Shown: positions 11,094 to 22,584 of the stretch, piece by piece | How positions within the stretch are numbered: the first letter of the stretch is position 1 | Layout of the letters: each line of letters starts with the position of its first letter | Origin: Aeromonas tecta | GTDB lineage: Bacteria; Pseudomonadota; Gammaproteobacteria; Enterobacterales; Aeromonadaceae | NCBI RefSeq assembly: GCF_000820185.1 | Contig: NZ_CDCA01000037.1 | Location: 1-36,533, forward strand | Direction: 5' to 3' | Length of the DNA stretch: 36,533 bases | Notes under the pieces: generated by a model | Databases searched by the model: none | What the model was told of the DNA's origin: nothing | Seen by the model: the letters and a program-made list of their open reading frames with translations, nothing else | Program-made: the position numbers and the translations under genes

Positions 11094-12722
11094 ATGCGTT
11101 TTCGTCTAGGGGTGATGAAGGTCAACCTGTTATTGGTGCTACTGTTTGCCCTGGTCTTCAACTGGCCGATATTCCTGCATTTTTATACGATTCTTATCGC
11201 CCTTGAACACGTCAAGCCGGGCTTTGTCATCACCATTCCCTTGGTGCTGCTGGCCGCGCTCAATGCGGTATTTTTACCCTTCACCTTTCGCTATCTGCTC
11301 AAGCCGTTCTTCATTTTGCTGATATTGACCAGCTCCATCGTCAGCTACGCCATGCTCAAGTACGGCGTGGTCTTCGATGCGGGCATGATGAAAAACATCA
11401 TCGAGACCAACCGGGGGGAAGCCAGCGCCTACCTCAACGGCGTGGTCGTACTCTGGTTCCTGCTGACCGGCATTCTGCCAACCCTGTGTCTGTTATGGAT
11501 CGACATCGAGTACCCACGTCCCTGGTACAAGGGGCTGGGGATGCGCCTTGGCAGCATCGCCCTGTCACTGATCTTCGTGCTGGGGGTGGCCGCACTCTAC
11601 TACCAGGACTACGCCTCGGTCGGGCGCAACAACCATACCCTGAACAAAGAAATTGTGCCGGCCAACTATGTCAGCGGCCTGTTCAAGTACATCAAGAATG
11701 ATCTGCTGGCGACGCCGCTGCCCTATCGGCAGCAGGGCACCGATGCCCGGGTGGTGGACAAGAGCGACAAGCCCACCCTGATGTTCCTGGTGGTGGGCGA
11801 GACGGCGCGCAGCAAGAACTATTCACTCAACGGCTACGCACAGCCGACCAACGCCTTCACCGCCAAGATCCCCGAGCTGGTCTCCTTCAAGGATGTGCGC
11901 TCCTGCGGCACTGCCACGGCGGTGTCCTTGCCCTGCATGTTCTCCAGCCTGACGAGACAGGACTATGACGAGACAGTGGCCAAGAGCCAGGATGGTTTGC
12001 TGGATGTATTGCAGCACGCCGGGGTGGCCATTTTGTGGAAGGATAACGACAGCGGTTGCAAGGGGGTCTGTAACAACGTGCCCACCATCAAGATTGAGCC
12101 CACTCAATACCCCGATTACTGCGAGGGCGACAGCTGTCACGACGAGGTGCTGCTGCAAGGGCTGGATCAGCAGATCGCCGGGATGGCGAAGGGCAACAAG
12201 CTGGTGGCCTTTCATCTGATGGGCAGCCATGGCCCGACCTATTACCAGCGCTACCCCGCCGCCGATCGGGTTTTCCTGCCGGATTGCCAGCGCAGCGATA
12301 TCGAAAACTGCAATCAGCAGGAGCTGGTCAACACCTATGACAACACCATCCTCTACACCGACAAGGTGCTGGCTCAGCTGATCAACAAACTCAAGACGCT
12401 GGAAAGCCAGTACAACGTGGGGCTGATCTATCTGTCCGATCACGGCGAATCCCTCGGTGAGATGGGGCTCTACCTGCACGGTACTCCCTATCAATTTGCA
12501 CCGGACGAGCAGACCAAGATCCCCTTTATGAGCTGGTTCTCAGCTCAGTTGCAGCAGGATCGGCGGCTGGATCTGCGTTGCCTGCAACAAGAAGCGGATG
12601 AAAAGCGCTTCTCCCAGGATAACCTGTTCCACTCCATGCTCGGCATCATGAATGTACAGACTCAGGTCTACCAGGGAGATCTGGATATGTTCAAGTCATG
12701 CCGCACTCATCAAGGAAAATAA
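11094..12722 (+). CDS. eptA: Lipid A phosphoethanolamine transferase (EptA / MCR-3-like)
   Basis: A 542-residue inner-membrane enzyme that moves phosphoethanolamine from phosphatidylethanolamine to lipid A phosphates, lowering surface charge and polymyxin/colistin binding. Five N-terminal membrane segments (about residues 8-170) precede a periplasmic alkaline-phosphatase-fold domain. Zinc and catalytic residues map well on MCR-1: Glu236 in VVGETARSKN, nucleophile Thr275 in SCGTATAVSLPCMF, Asp449-His450 in YLSDHGESLG, plus His379 and His462. Paired Cys residues (CKGVC, CEGDSC) fit the family disulfides. The text is closer to MCR-3 of Aeromonas origin than to MCR-1, judged by memory only. No dgkA follows, unlike mobile mcr-3 units. 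A PmrA-type box lies upstream. Confidence 0.95.
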   Translation: MRFRLGVMKVNLLLVLLFALVFNWPIFLHFYTILIALEHVKPGFVITIPLVLLAALNAVFLPFTFRYLLKPFFILLILTSSIVSYAMLKYGVVFDAGMMKNIIETNRGEASAYLNGVVVLWFLLTGILPTLCLLWIDIEYPRPWYKGLGMRLGSIALSLIFVLGVAALYYQDYASVGRNNHTLNKEIVPANYVSGLFKYIKNDLLATPLPYRQQGTDARVVDKSDKPTLMFLVVGETARSKNYSLNGYAQPTNAFTAKIPELVSFKDVRSCGTATAVSLPCMFSSLTRQDYDETVAKSQDGLLDVLQHAGVAILWKDNDSGCKGVCNNVPTIKIEPTQYPDYCEGDSCHDEVLLQGLDQQIAGMAKGNKLVAFHLMGSHGPTYYQRYPAADRVFLPDCQRSDIENCNQQELVNTYDNTILYTDKVLAQLINKLKTLESQYNVGLIYLSDHGESLGEMGLYLHGTPYQFAPDEQTKIPFMSWFSAQLQQDRRLDLRCLQQEADEKRFSQDNLFHSMLGIMNVQTQVYQGDLDMFKSCRTHQGK

Positions 12723-12727
12723 CCATG

Positions 12728-12780
12728 CGTCCCTGATAGCAATATATTACCCTGTTATCGGATACCTGAAATCAGGGACG
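12728..12780. repeat. 10-bp inverted repeat after eptA
   Basis: CGTCCCTGAT (12728-12737) and ATCAGGGACG (12771-12780) flank 33 AT-rich bases immediately after the eptA stop. There is no T-run, so its role may be mRNA end protection or protein binding. Confidence 0.55.
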
Positions 12781-12911
12781 GATTATTGTCAGATTTAAAA
12801 TAGGGCGTCAGTCGATGGTTGGCAGCATTGATACATCCGGCTAACGCCAATATAAAGTATCTCCTATCGCACAAATTTAAATGTCGCGTTAAAAATAACG
12901 CCCACTCACAG

Positions 12912-12950
12912 CCCTCTTTACGCCAACAGGAGAGAGGGTTTTATTGTTTT
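12912..12950 (+). terminator. Possible terminator in the eptA-PAP2 gap
   Basis: CCCTCT (12912-12917) pairs with AGAGGG (12933-12938) and is followed by TTTTATTGTTTTTA. It would leave about 200 nt of 3' untranslated RNA after eptA. The rest of the gap (12723-13240) is AT-rich with no coding frame; 13104-13120 (ATTAAT-N5-ATTAAA) only loosely recalls a PmrA repeat. Confidence 0.55.
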
Positions 12951-13240
12951 TATATTTTCAATAAAAAACATACTACTTAATAGATAAGTATCCGCCGTCG
13001 CCTCACTAAAACATCCTCTATCGCTAAGTTCAAAAAGATCAACCTCAATTGAGGGGGGCTCTGATAAATATTTTTATCCGATATTTTTGAGTTCACACCA
13101 GATATTAATTAACTATTAAATTTCATCTCAGATAGTACATCCATTAAGTGATGGTAGCCGTCTCGATTATTTATCCAACGAGATAACTACTGCGCATGGA
13201 GATATATCGCCAGCGAGCGATAGCAATAAGGATGTTGAAG

Positions 13241-13771
13241 ATGAAAACAATCACTGGTGCCATATTGTGTTGCTGCGCCCTGAGCCAATCGGTGCTTGCC
13301 AAGAATGCCTTTGAAACCTATGGCGACATAGGCCAGTTCGCCATTCCCGCCATTGCGGCCGGAATAGCCTGGTCCAAGGACGACTATGAGGGGCTCAAGG
13401 AATTTGGCTACTCCATCGCGGCGACGGAGGCCACTGTCCTCATCCTCAAAAACACGGTAGATGCCACCCGCCCCAATGGCAGCCCTCAAAGTTTTCCTTC
13501 CGGACACACCGCCTGGGCATTCAGTGGCGCCAGCTACCTGCACATGCGATATGGCTGGGAATATGGTCTGCCCGCCTATATCGCCGCCGGTGCCGTGGGT
13601 TGGTCACGGGTCGACGCCGATCAACACTATTGGCGGGATGTCATCGCCAGTGCGGTGATCGCCACCGGTTTCAGCTACATCTTTACCACCCCGCAGCGGC
13701 AACAAATGGTGTTCTACCCGACCATCATGAGCGATGGCGCCCAGGGCGTAGCATTCAGCTATCGCTATTGA
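13241..13771 (+). CDS. Exported PAP2-family phosphatase
   Basis: About 176 residues. A cleavable signal peptide (residues 1-19, ending SVLAK) leads into a PAP2 domain with all three phosphatase motifs: KNTVDATRP, PSGHT and SRVDADQHYWRD. The family dephosphorylates lipid phosphates such as undecaprenyl pyrophosphate or phosphatidic acid on the periplasmic side. The start at 13241 is preferred over 13196 because AAGGA lies 8 nt ahead and the signal peptide then starts correctly. Close to eptA, so a role in lipid A or carrier-lipid phosphate handling is attractive but unproven. Few membrane segments are evident, so it may be a soluble or outer-membrane-associated type. Confidence 0.87.
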   Translation: MKTITGAILCCCALSQSVLAKNAFETYGDIGQFAIPAIAAGIAWSKDDYEGLKEFGYSIAATEATVLILKNTVDATRPNGSPQSFPSGHTAWAFSGASYLHMRYGWEYGLPAYIAAGAVGWSRVDADQHYWRDVIASAVIATGFSYIFTTPQRQQMVFYPTIMSDGAQGVAFSYRY

Positions 13772-14404
13772 ACGTCTCAGCCATCAGTGCCGTCACGGAT
13801 CATGCCTGGCGGCGGCTCTGCTCACGGCCGTTATCCCAAGCCAGTGCGTTAGCCAACGCTCTCCCGCCCCAGGTGATGATGTCGCCCGGGGCTTTCTCAC
13901 AGGCAAACCCGGAGCGCTGGTTTGTTCGATACACGTTCCCCGATCGCTGTGCTGGCGCAGGCTGATTTTCCCTGCCAGCCATCCCTTGCACTGAAGCACC
14001 GCCGTTTCTGCCAAGAGCTCGGCCCATCGCTGGATAATCGGTTGCCCCCACCTTCTCAGCATCCACGCCCGTCTGCGGGCCACGAGTCAGTGTCTGTCGC
14101 GGAGGAAGACAGACGGCAGCAACTTCGGCCGTGCTAGCCCCTTGGTGGTGGGCTGAAGTGAGCGCTCATGATATTGATAGACAAGATATTTGACGGTCAG
14201 ATTGCAGCCGCGCCAGCAATGCGGTTCGGGCCGCCTGGATATGGGCACAACCTCGCGCCAGCCCGATTTTCCAGGCATGCCGTTGTGGCATATGGCGGCA
14301 TCGCTTCGATTGCCATCCTCGTCATTTCCGCTCGTTCCTCACTAAAAACCCATCTACAATCATGGCGATAACGTTGAGGACGCCGACATCAGCAAGGGAG
14401 CATT
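13772..14404. other. 630-bp region without a supported gene
   Basis: GC-rich on its left half, with overlapping short frames on both strands (for example 13800-14066 minus). None has a ribosome site or a recognisable family, and codon use is not convincing. It may be a decayed gene. The right part must hold the promoter of the DUF1254 gene pair; AAGGGAG at 14394-14400 is its ribosome site. Confidence 0.4.
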
Positions 14405-15922
14405 ATGCCTATCACACGCAGAGAGTTTTACAAGCTGGCACTGGGATCCGCCGTCGGTCTGACGGCCTTGAGGCTCCCCACACCGGCGTTTGCCGAGGGG
14501 CTGTCACTGAAGACACCGCTGCGCCACGGCGCAGGTCAGCCAGGGGAAACCGAAGGGGGCCTGCCCCCGGCTGGCGCCGTCAGCTCAATCGATGATTTCG
14601 AATATCAGATCGCATACCAGCGGGCCTTCGAGGCCGTCTTGTGGAACATGCCGGCGGTCGCCATCTATAGCTTCAGACGCGCCGCCTTCGAGCATCTGGG
14701 CTTAAAAGACAACGACATCATCGCCTATGCCAAGCCCGCCACCCCGCATCTCGAGGCCATCACGGCCAACAGCACCACCCCCTACATCACCGCCTTCACC
14801 GACTTGCAACGCGGCCCTACCGTGCTTGAAGTGCCCGCCGCGGGGCCAGATGGCAGCCTCTATGGGCAAATAGTCGACGCCTGGCAGTTCACTATCGCCG
14901 ATGTGGGCCCGGCGGGGCTCGACAAGGGCAAGGGCGGCAAGTTTTTGCTGACACCGCCCGGCTACAGCGAGCCGATCCCGGCCGGCTATCTGCACGTTCC
15001 GTCACCGAATTTTCGCGTGGCCTTTGCCTTTCGCTCCGTGCCGGCCCCCGGCAAATCGACGGAGGATGCCTATCACTACTCCAAGCGCCTGCGCATGTAT
15101 TACCTCTCCGAGGCGAGCAATCCGCCGACCCAGCGCTTCGTCGATCCTGGTAACAAGCGCTACCCCACCCTGCCCTACTACGACGAGCGCCATTTCGACG
15201 ATCTGAATGCCATTGCCAGCGTCGAGCCCGTGCGCGAGCAGGACAAGGTGATGATGGGGATGCTCTCCTCCCTCGGCATTGGCCCTGGCCTCTCCTTCAA
15301 GCCCGATGAGAAGCGCAAGAAGGCGCTGCGCCAGGCGGCCATCGATGCCTGGTTCTACATGCAGCATTGGTACGACAATTTCCCGAAAGAGAAGCTCTAC
15401 TGGCCTGACCGCCACTACGCCTCGCTGTTGCAGGCCGATGACAACAAGACCTTCACCTTCATCTATGCGGATCGCATCGATCTCATCAACCGGGCCGCCG
15501 AGTACTTCTGGTGTACCTATATGCCCAAGGTGCTGAGCGATACCCCGGCCACCCAGTACCTGATGTGCCTCGCGGATAACCACGGCAAGCTGCTGGAAGC
15601 GGGGCAGCTCTACCAGCTCACCATCCCGGCCAGGATGCCGGTCAAGCAGTTCTGGGCACTGACGGTCTACAACCGCGACACCATGTCCTTTATCTACAGC
15701 GAGAGCGGGCGTACCACCCTCTCCTCCTACGATCTCGACAAGATGAGCAAGAACCCGGATGGCAGCATCACCCTCTATGTGGGCCCCAAGGCCCCGAGCG
15801 GGCTGGCCAACAACTGGATCCCTACCAGCGGCAAACGGCCGCTGCCGGCCATGCGTTTCTATGGCCCGACCGAGGAGCTGAACCACAAGACCTTCAAGCT
15901 GGCGGATTTCGAGCGCGCTTAA
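14405..15922 (+). CDS. Tat-exported DUF1254/DUF1214 protein
   Basis: 505 residues. The N-terminus TRREFYKLALGSAVGL is a twin-arginine signal with a hydrophobic core and an Ala-x-Ala-like end (TPAFAEG), so a folded, perhaps cofactor-bearing, periplasmic protein is likely. A DUF1254 domain covers roughly 70-200 and DUF1214 roughly 380-490 (FWALTVYNRDTMSFIYSE). The two domains usually occur together, and their biochemical function is not established. The next gene starts 24 bp later and encodes a second DUF1254/DUF1214 protein with a Sec-type signal, so they form an operon. Confidence 0.86.
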   Translation: MPITRREFYKLALGSAVGLTALRLPTPAFAEGLSLKTPLRHGAGQPGETEGGLPPAGAVSSIDDFEYQIAYQRAFEAVLWNMPAVAIYSFRRAAFEHLGLKDNDIIAYAKPATPHLEAITANSTTPYITAFTDLQRGPTVLEVPAAGPDGSLYGQIVDAWQFTIADVGPAGLDKGKGGKFLLTPPGYSEPIPAGYLHVPSPNFRVAFAFRSVPAPGKSTEDAYHYSKRLRMYYLSEASNPPTQRFVDPGNKRYPTLPYYDERHFDDLNAIASVEPVREQDKVMMGMLSSLGIGPGLSFKPDEKRKKALRQAAIDAWFYMQHWYDNFPKEKLYWPDRHYASLLQADDNKTFTFIYADRIDLINRAAEYFWCTYMPKVLSDTPATQYLMCLADNHGKLLEAGQLYQLTIPARMPVKQFWALTVYNRDTMSFIYSESGRTTLSSYDLDKMSKNPDGSITLYVGPKAPSGLANNWIPTSGKRPLPAMRFYGPTEELNHKTFKLADFERA

Positions 15923-15946
15923 ACCATGAACAGGAGTGGAGCATCG

Positions 15947-17239
15947 ATGAGAAAGTTATCCCTTGCGGCAGTGTTATGTATCGCAGCCATGCCTGCCATG
16001 GCACAAATCACTGATAAAATGGCACAAGATGCCTATATCTACGGCTATTCCATGGATGAGGCCTACAAGTTCTTCTATGAAACGGCGGTCAAGACCGATA
16101 CCCCGCTGAACCGCTTCCAGAACATTCGCCACCTGGCGGACGATACCTACACCGATCACCCGACCATCAACAACGATACCCTGCACCTGCAGGGCTGGCT
16201 GGATCTCAGTGCGGAGCCGGTGATCATCAGCGTGCCGGACATGGACAAGGGCCGTTACTGGATCCTGCACACCATGGACATGGGCCATTACACCACCTCG
16301 ATGATCGGCTCCCGCACCCACGGCACCAAGGGGGGTCACTTCATGTTTGCCTCCCGCAGCTGGAAAGGCGAGACACCGGCCAGCGTCACCGAGGTGATCC
16401 GCGTCGACTCCGACATCCTCAAAGTGATGGGCCGCATCATGGCCACCAGCAAGGAAGACGAGAAGATCGCCCTTGGCTACATGGATGACTGGAACGTGCG
16501 CACCCTGTCGGCCTATCTCGGCCAGCCAGGGCCCAAAGCCACCGAGCACAAGTGGCCGGATCCGGCCACCACCAACTGGCTGCAGCGGGTCAACTTCGTC
16601 TTGTGTCAGGGGGACATGGGCACCGCCGACAAACACTGGCTGGCGCAATACAAAGAAACGGGTCTGGCGCCCTGCAACACCAAGCTGAGCGCGGCGCAAA
16701 TGGCCGCGGCGAAGCAAGGCGAGAAACAGGGCTTGGCATATCTCAACGCGCTCTTGCCCAAGATGACCAGCTCGGAAGGGCTGCTCGGCACCCGGGCTGA
16801 GCTGCAGAACCAGAAGCGCGATCTGTTCGCCGAAGGCACCCTGATCGGGCAATGGGGCCTGCCGCCGGAAGAGTCTGTCTATCTGCAGGCGATCAAGGGC
16901 GCCGATGGCCAGAGCATCAATGGCGCCAACAGCAAGCAATACCGCATGCACTTCAAGGCGCCCGAGGTCAGCCAGTTCTGGTCCTTCACCGTCTATGGCA
17001 CGGATAACAAGCTGATGGCCCATAACGCCATCAACCGCCACAGCCGTGGGGATCGCACCCTCAAGCCGGGTCCGGATGGTATGTACACCATAGAGCTCAG
17101 TGCCAAGGGGGATGCCAATAACGCCAACTGGCTGCCTATTCCGGAGAAGGACGCCTATATCATCATGCGACTCTATGGCCCGAACAAAGCCATTCGCGAA
17201 GGCAAGTACCCGATGCCGGTGCTGGAAGTAGTGAAATAG
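15947..17239 (+). CDS. Sec-exported DUF1254/DUF1214 protein
   Basis: 430 residues with a classical signal peptide (MRKLSLAAVLCIAAMPAMAQ). DUF1254 spans roughly 30-170 (AYIYGYSMDEAYKFFYET at its start) and DUF1214 roughly 310-425 (FWSFTVYGTDNKLM; RLYGPNKA near the end). The start at 15947 is preferred over the in-frame ATG at 15926 because AGGAGTGGAG precedes it and the signal peptide starts correctly. It is a paralogue of the upstream gene but uses a different export route. Function unknown. A perfect terminator follows at 17325. Confidence 0.86.
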   Translation: MRKLSLAAVLCIAAMPAMAQITDKMAQDAYIYGYSMDEAYKFFYETAVKTDTPLNRFQNIRHLADDTYTDHPTINNDTLHLQGWLDLSAEPVIISVPDMDKGRYWILHTMDMGHYTTSMIGSRTHGTKGGHFMFASRSWKGETPASVTEVIRVDSDILKVMGRIMATSKEDEKIALGYMDDWNVRTLSAYLGQPGPKATEHKWPDPATTNWLQRVNFVLCQGDMGTADKHWLAQYKETGLAPCNTKLSAAQMAAAKQGEKQGLAYLNALLPKMTSSEGLLGTRAELQNQKRDLFAEGTLIGQWGLPPEESVYLQAIKGADGQSINGANSKQYRMHFKAPEVSQFWSFTVYGTDNKLMAHNAINRHSRGDRTLKPGPDGMYTIELSAKGDANNANWLPIPEKDAYIIMRLYGPNKAIREGKYPMPVLEVVK

Positions 17240-17324
17240 TGCATATAGGCTGGCAGCCCCTATCCGAGAGGGGATGGCAGATTCAGGCAGCGGATAAGCT
17301 GTATCAGGCAGTGCGCCCAAAACA

Positions 17325-17350
17325 AAAAACCGACCCTAGGGTCGGTTTTT
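17325..17350. terminator. Palindromic terminator after the DUF1254 pair
   Basis: A perfect 13+13 palindrome centred on CCCTAGGG, with an A-run on the left and a T-run on the right. The following 17351-17537 is AT-rich with no gene. Confidence 0.88.
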
Positions 17351-17537
17351 CTTATTGCGGATAAGGGCGGGATCCACGGCTCGACAAATTCGGTGTCGAC
17401 ATGTCGCTCAGCTCTTTCATGGCGAGATATTACACTGTATTTATATTAAAATACCTGCATAACCACATAGCTAAACGACACTTTACGGTACCAGTAACAG
17501 GTTTTATTTAATGCAGGCAGCATATTGAATCACCCCA

Positions 17538-20493
<2,956 letters not shown>

Positions 20494-20501
20494 AATGTTC
20501 C

Positions 20502-20563
20502 TTCCCTGCCATCTATTAATTAATATCGAAACAATTCAAATGTTGTGAATCGATGGTAGGGAA
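20502..20563. promoter_or_regulatory. Spaced inverted repeat upstream of the PTS operon
   Basis: TTCCCTGCCATC (20502-20513) and GATGGTAGGGAA (20552-20563) match in 11 of 12 paired positions and are about 50 bp apart, enclosing AT-rich promoter-like DNA. The left arm overlaps the ribosome-site region of the permease gene. It could be a two-site operator for the adjacent RpiR-family regulator that allows looping. Confidence 0.5.
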
Positions 20564-20611
20564 AGCACTCATCCTTGTCACGATATAACAAAATTCAGCT
20601 GGTGTTACTTG

Positions 20612-21370
20612 TTACATAAAAGACACACCCTGTGACACTTCGGCACTTATCTTGTTTGCCAACTGGCGACCAATGGATTCGATAATATATATCACCGGCA
20701 CCTGGGTGGTAATATCATATTCATTGTCGACCACCAGCCGCGCCGCATGATATGAAATATTGAAATCCGCCATCTGGGCCAGGGTGGATTTATTATCGCT
20801 GGTAATAGTGATGAGCTTGCAGTGATGAAACAGGAACTGCTTCGCCAGCTTGACTATCTCGGTGGTCTCCCCGGAGACCGAGAGCACGATTGCCACCGCC
20901 TGCTTGTACATGTCGGTGTTGACCGGGTAGTAGGGATCGTCGATGTGGTTGCTGAACTTGCCGATGTTGGAGAAGAAGCGCGCCCCGTAGCGCCCCAGCG
21001 TGCCCGAGCTGCCCGCCCCCACGAAGATCACCCGCTCGGCCCCGGCGATCTGCTCGGCGGCGCTCAGGATCAGGGCATCGAATTCGTCGTTGTTGATGCT
21101 CTTGAAAAAAGAGAGAAACTCGTTGGCACCGTGCGGCAGGGATATTTCGCCGCGCTTCTCGGCATTCATTTTCAGATAGGCTTTAAATTCCGCGTAACCG
21201 CTGCAATTCATCTTCTTGCAGAAGCGTAATATGGTGGCGGTCGACACATCACAGGCTTCGGCCAACTCCCTGACCGTCATATAGATAACAGTCTGATGAT
21301 GTTTCATCACATAGTTATACACTTTAAACTCGAAGGTATTTAATGTTGAAACCAACTGATTATTAAACAT
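20612..21370 (-). CDS. RpiR/MurR-family regulator (HTH + SIS)
   Basis: 252 residues. An N-terminal RpiR helix-turn-helix (1-75, with LAEACDVSTATILRFCKKM) is joined to a SIS sugar-phosphate domain (about 95-230, with VIFVGAGSSGTLGRYGARFF and a Ser-rich VLSVSGETTEIV loop). The family senses phosphosugars. Its position directly ahead of the PTS permease and phospho-glucosidase makes it the likely local regulator, instead of the LacI-type AscG of E. coli. A CRP-type site lies 100 bp upstream. Confidence 0.92.
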   Translation of the reverse strand: MFNNQLVSTLNTFEFKVYNYVMKHHQTVIYMTVRELAEACDVSTATILRFCKKMNCSGYAEFKAYLKMNAEKRGEISLPHGANEFLSFFKSINNDEFDALILSAAEQIAGAERVIFVGAGSSGTLGRYGARFFSNIGKFSNHIDDPYYPVNTDMYKQAVAIVLSVSGETTEIVKLAKQFLFHHCKLITITSDNKSTLAQMADFNISYHAARLVVDNEYDITTQVPVIYIIESIGRQLANKISAEVSQGVSFM

Positions 21371-21472
21371 GGTAATTCACCGAGCGCAGCCGCGTCCTTA
21401 TTCAGGATAATGTCACGCAGTGTAACAAAAGGAGCAAACCGGTCGAGGAAGGATAAATCTAAAGGCTCGAAC

Positions 21473-21488
21473 TGTGATAACTATCACA
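21473..21488. promoter_or_regulatory. Perfect CRP-type palindrome
   Basis: TGTGA-TAACTA-TCACA is an exact match to the CRP core TGTGA-N6-TCACA. It lies about 110 bp upstream of the RpiR gene start, fitting catabolite control of a beta-glucoside operon. It also overlaps the stop codon region of the small broken gene beside it. Confidence 0.75.
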
Positions 21489-21751
21489 ATCGGGTCGGCA
21501 ATCTATTCACGTATCTGCCCAGGGCTTCCATGAGAGAAGGGATATTAAGGCTCTGCATGGAGCCTAACTTTTGGCGGGTGTCACCCTGTCTCTTGCCGGG
21601 CAGCAATATCAGGTTCTCGGCGAGCGCCTCCCGCCACTGGGTCAGCAGGCTTGTCCCATGCATACAAGGCCAGCAGGGAGTGCGCGTACTTCTCTATTTC
21701 TCCCGCAAGGAGCCTGAGCGCAAGGTTCCGCCAGTGGATGAACGTATCCAT
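21484..21751 (-). pseudogene. Small helical protein gene split by a frameshift
   Basis: The ATG at 21751 has AGAGAGG 8 nt ahead and lies 39 bp after the DeoR stop. It reads MDTFIHWRNLALRLLAGEIE and continues to about residue 33 in good coding style, then ends at 21581. A second frame (21484-21663) takes over at 21640-21660 with LTQWREALAENLILLPGKRQ and runs to a TGA at 21484. The total is 268 nt, one more than 89 codons, which fits a single-base insertion near the GGG at 21653-21656. The joined product would be about 88 helical residues. No family is recognised. It may instead be a sequencing error or two small genes. Confidence 0.5.
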
Positions 21752-21790
21752 TCGTTATACCTCTCTCGATGGCAGCAACACGGCCCTCTG

Positions 21791-22555
21791 TTATCCGGCC
21801 GTGATGACGGTGCAGCCAGATGCCTCGAAATGACTCATCAGGACGGCGTCCTGCCGGCTGCAGATCAGGTAGTCCAGCTCACTGGATTGCAGGAAGGGGT
21901 AGGACGCCAAGGATTCTATCTTGTCGTCATTGCAGAGCACCGCCAAGGATCCCGAGCGAGAGGCCACCCGCCGCTTGAACTCGCTGTCCTGATAGTGGAT
22001 GGCACTGAACCCCAGATCCGAGGACCAGGCGCACACCCCGAGGAAACAGAGATCGAAGCGGAACTTGTTGATGGACTCCGCCGCCGTGATATCGACGGCG
22101 CCGCCAACCATATAATCCAGCTCACCGCCGATCAGGACTGTCCTGATGCCCTTTCGCTCCAAGAGCCGCACGGCAATGGCCGGGCTGTTGGTCACCACGG
22201 TCAGACCCAGCTGCTCGGGCAAGATGGCAGCCAAGGACAGGTGGGTGCTGCTGGCATCGAGGAAGATAAGCTGATCCTTCTTTATTATCTTCAATGCCGC
22301 CAGGGCCAGCGCCTGCTTCTCGTTGACCTGGTTCTTGCTGCGCTCCGTCAGGGTACTGGTCTGCGGCGACAGCGAGATCGCGCCCCCATGGATGCGCTTG
22401 CACTGCCCCTCATCGGCCAGATAACGCAGGTCGCGCCGGATCGTCGCCTCTGTGGTGCCGAGCTGTGGCGCCAGATCGGCCGCCATCACCTTGTGGTGTG
22501 ATGCCAGCAGATCCAGGATCAACAGCTGCCGCTCTTCCAGTGAATACTTTTCCAT
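21791..22555 (-). CDS. DeoR-family transcriptional repressor
   Basis: 254 residues. An N-terminal DeoR winged helix (1-57; VMAADLAPQLGTTEATIRRD, then KRIHGGAI) is followed by the DeoRC sugar-phosphate sensor domain (about 75-235; IFLDASSTHLSLA, VVTNSPAIAVRLL, LIGGELD, FLGVCAW). It follows the HAD phosphatase gene by 29 bp and is likely cotranscribed. The phosphorylated effector may be a substrate of that phosphatase. Candidate operators lie between the HAD and MFS genes. Confidence 0.93.
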   Translation of the reverse strand: MEKYSLEERQLLILDLLASHHKVMAADLAPQLGTTEATIRRDLRYLADEGQCKRIHGGAISLSPQTSTLTERSKNQVNEKQALALAALKIIKKDQLIFLDASSTHLSLAAILPEQLGLTVVTNSPAIAVRLLERKGIRTVLIGGELDYMVGGAVDITAAESINKFRFDLCFLGVCAWSSDLGFSAIHYQDSEFKRRVASRSGSLAVLCNDDKIESLASYPFLQSSELDYLICSRQDAVLMSHFEASGCTVITAG

Positions 22556-22584
22556 AGGTCACTCTGTGCCTTCAGGTGGTGGTG

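Noticed and set aside
13104..13120. PmrA-like repeat (ATTAAT-N5-ATTAAA) upstream of the PAP2 gene
   Set aside because: Both half-sites lack the leading pyrimidine and the region is so AT-rich that chance matches are expected.
13800..14083. Possible gene on the minus strand between PAP2 and the DUF1254 pair
   Set aside because: No ribosome site, two competing frames of similar length and no recognisable domain.
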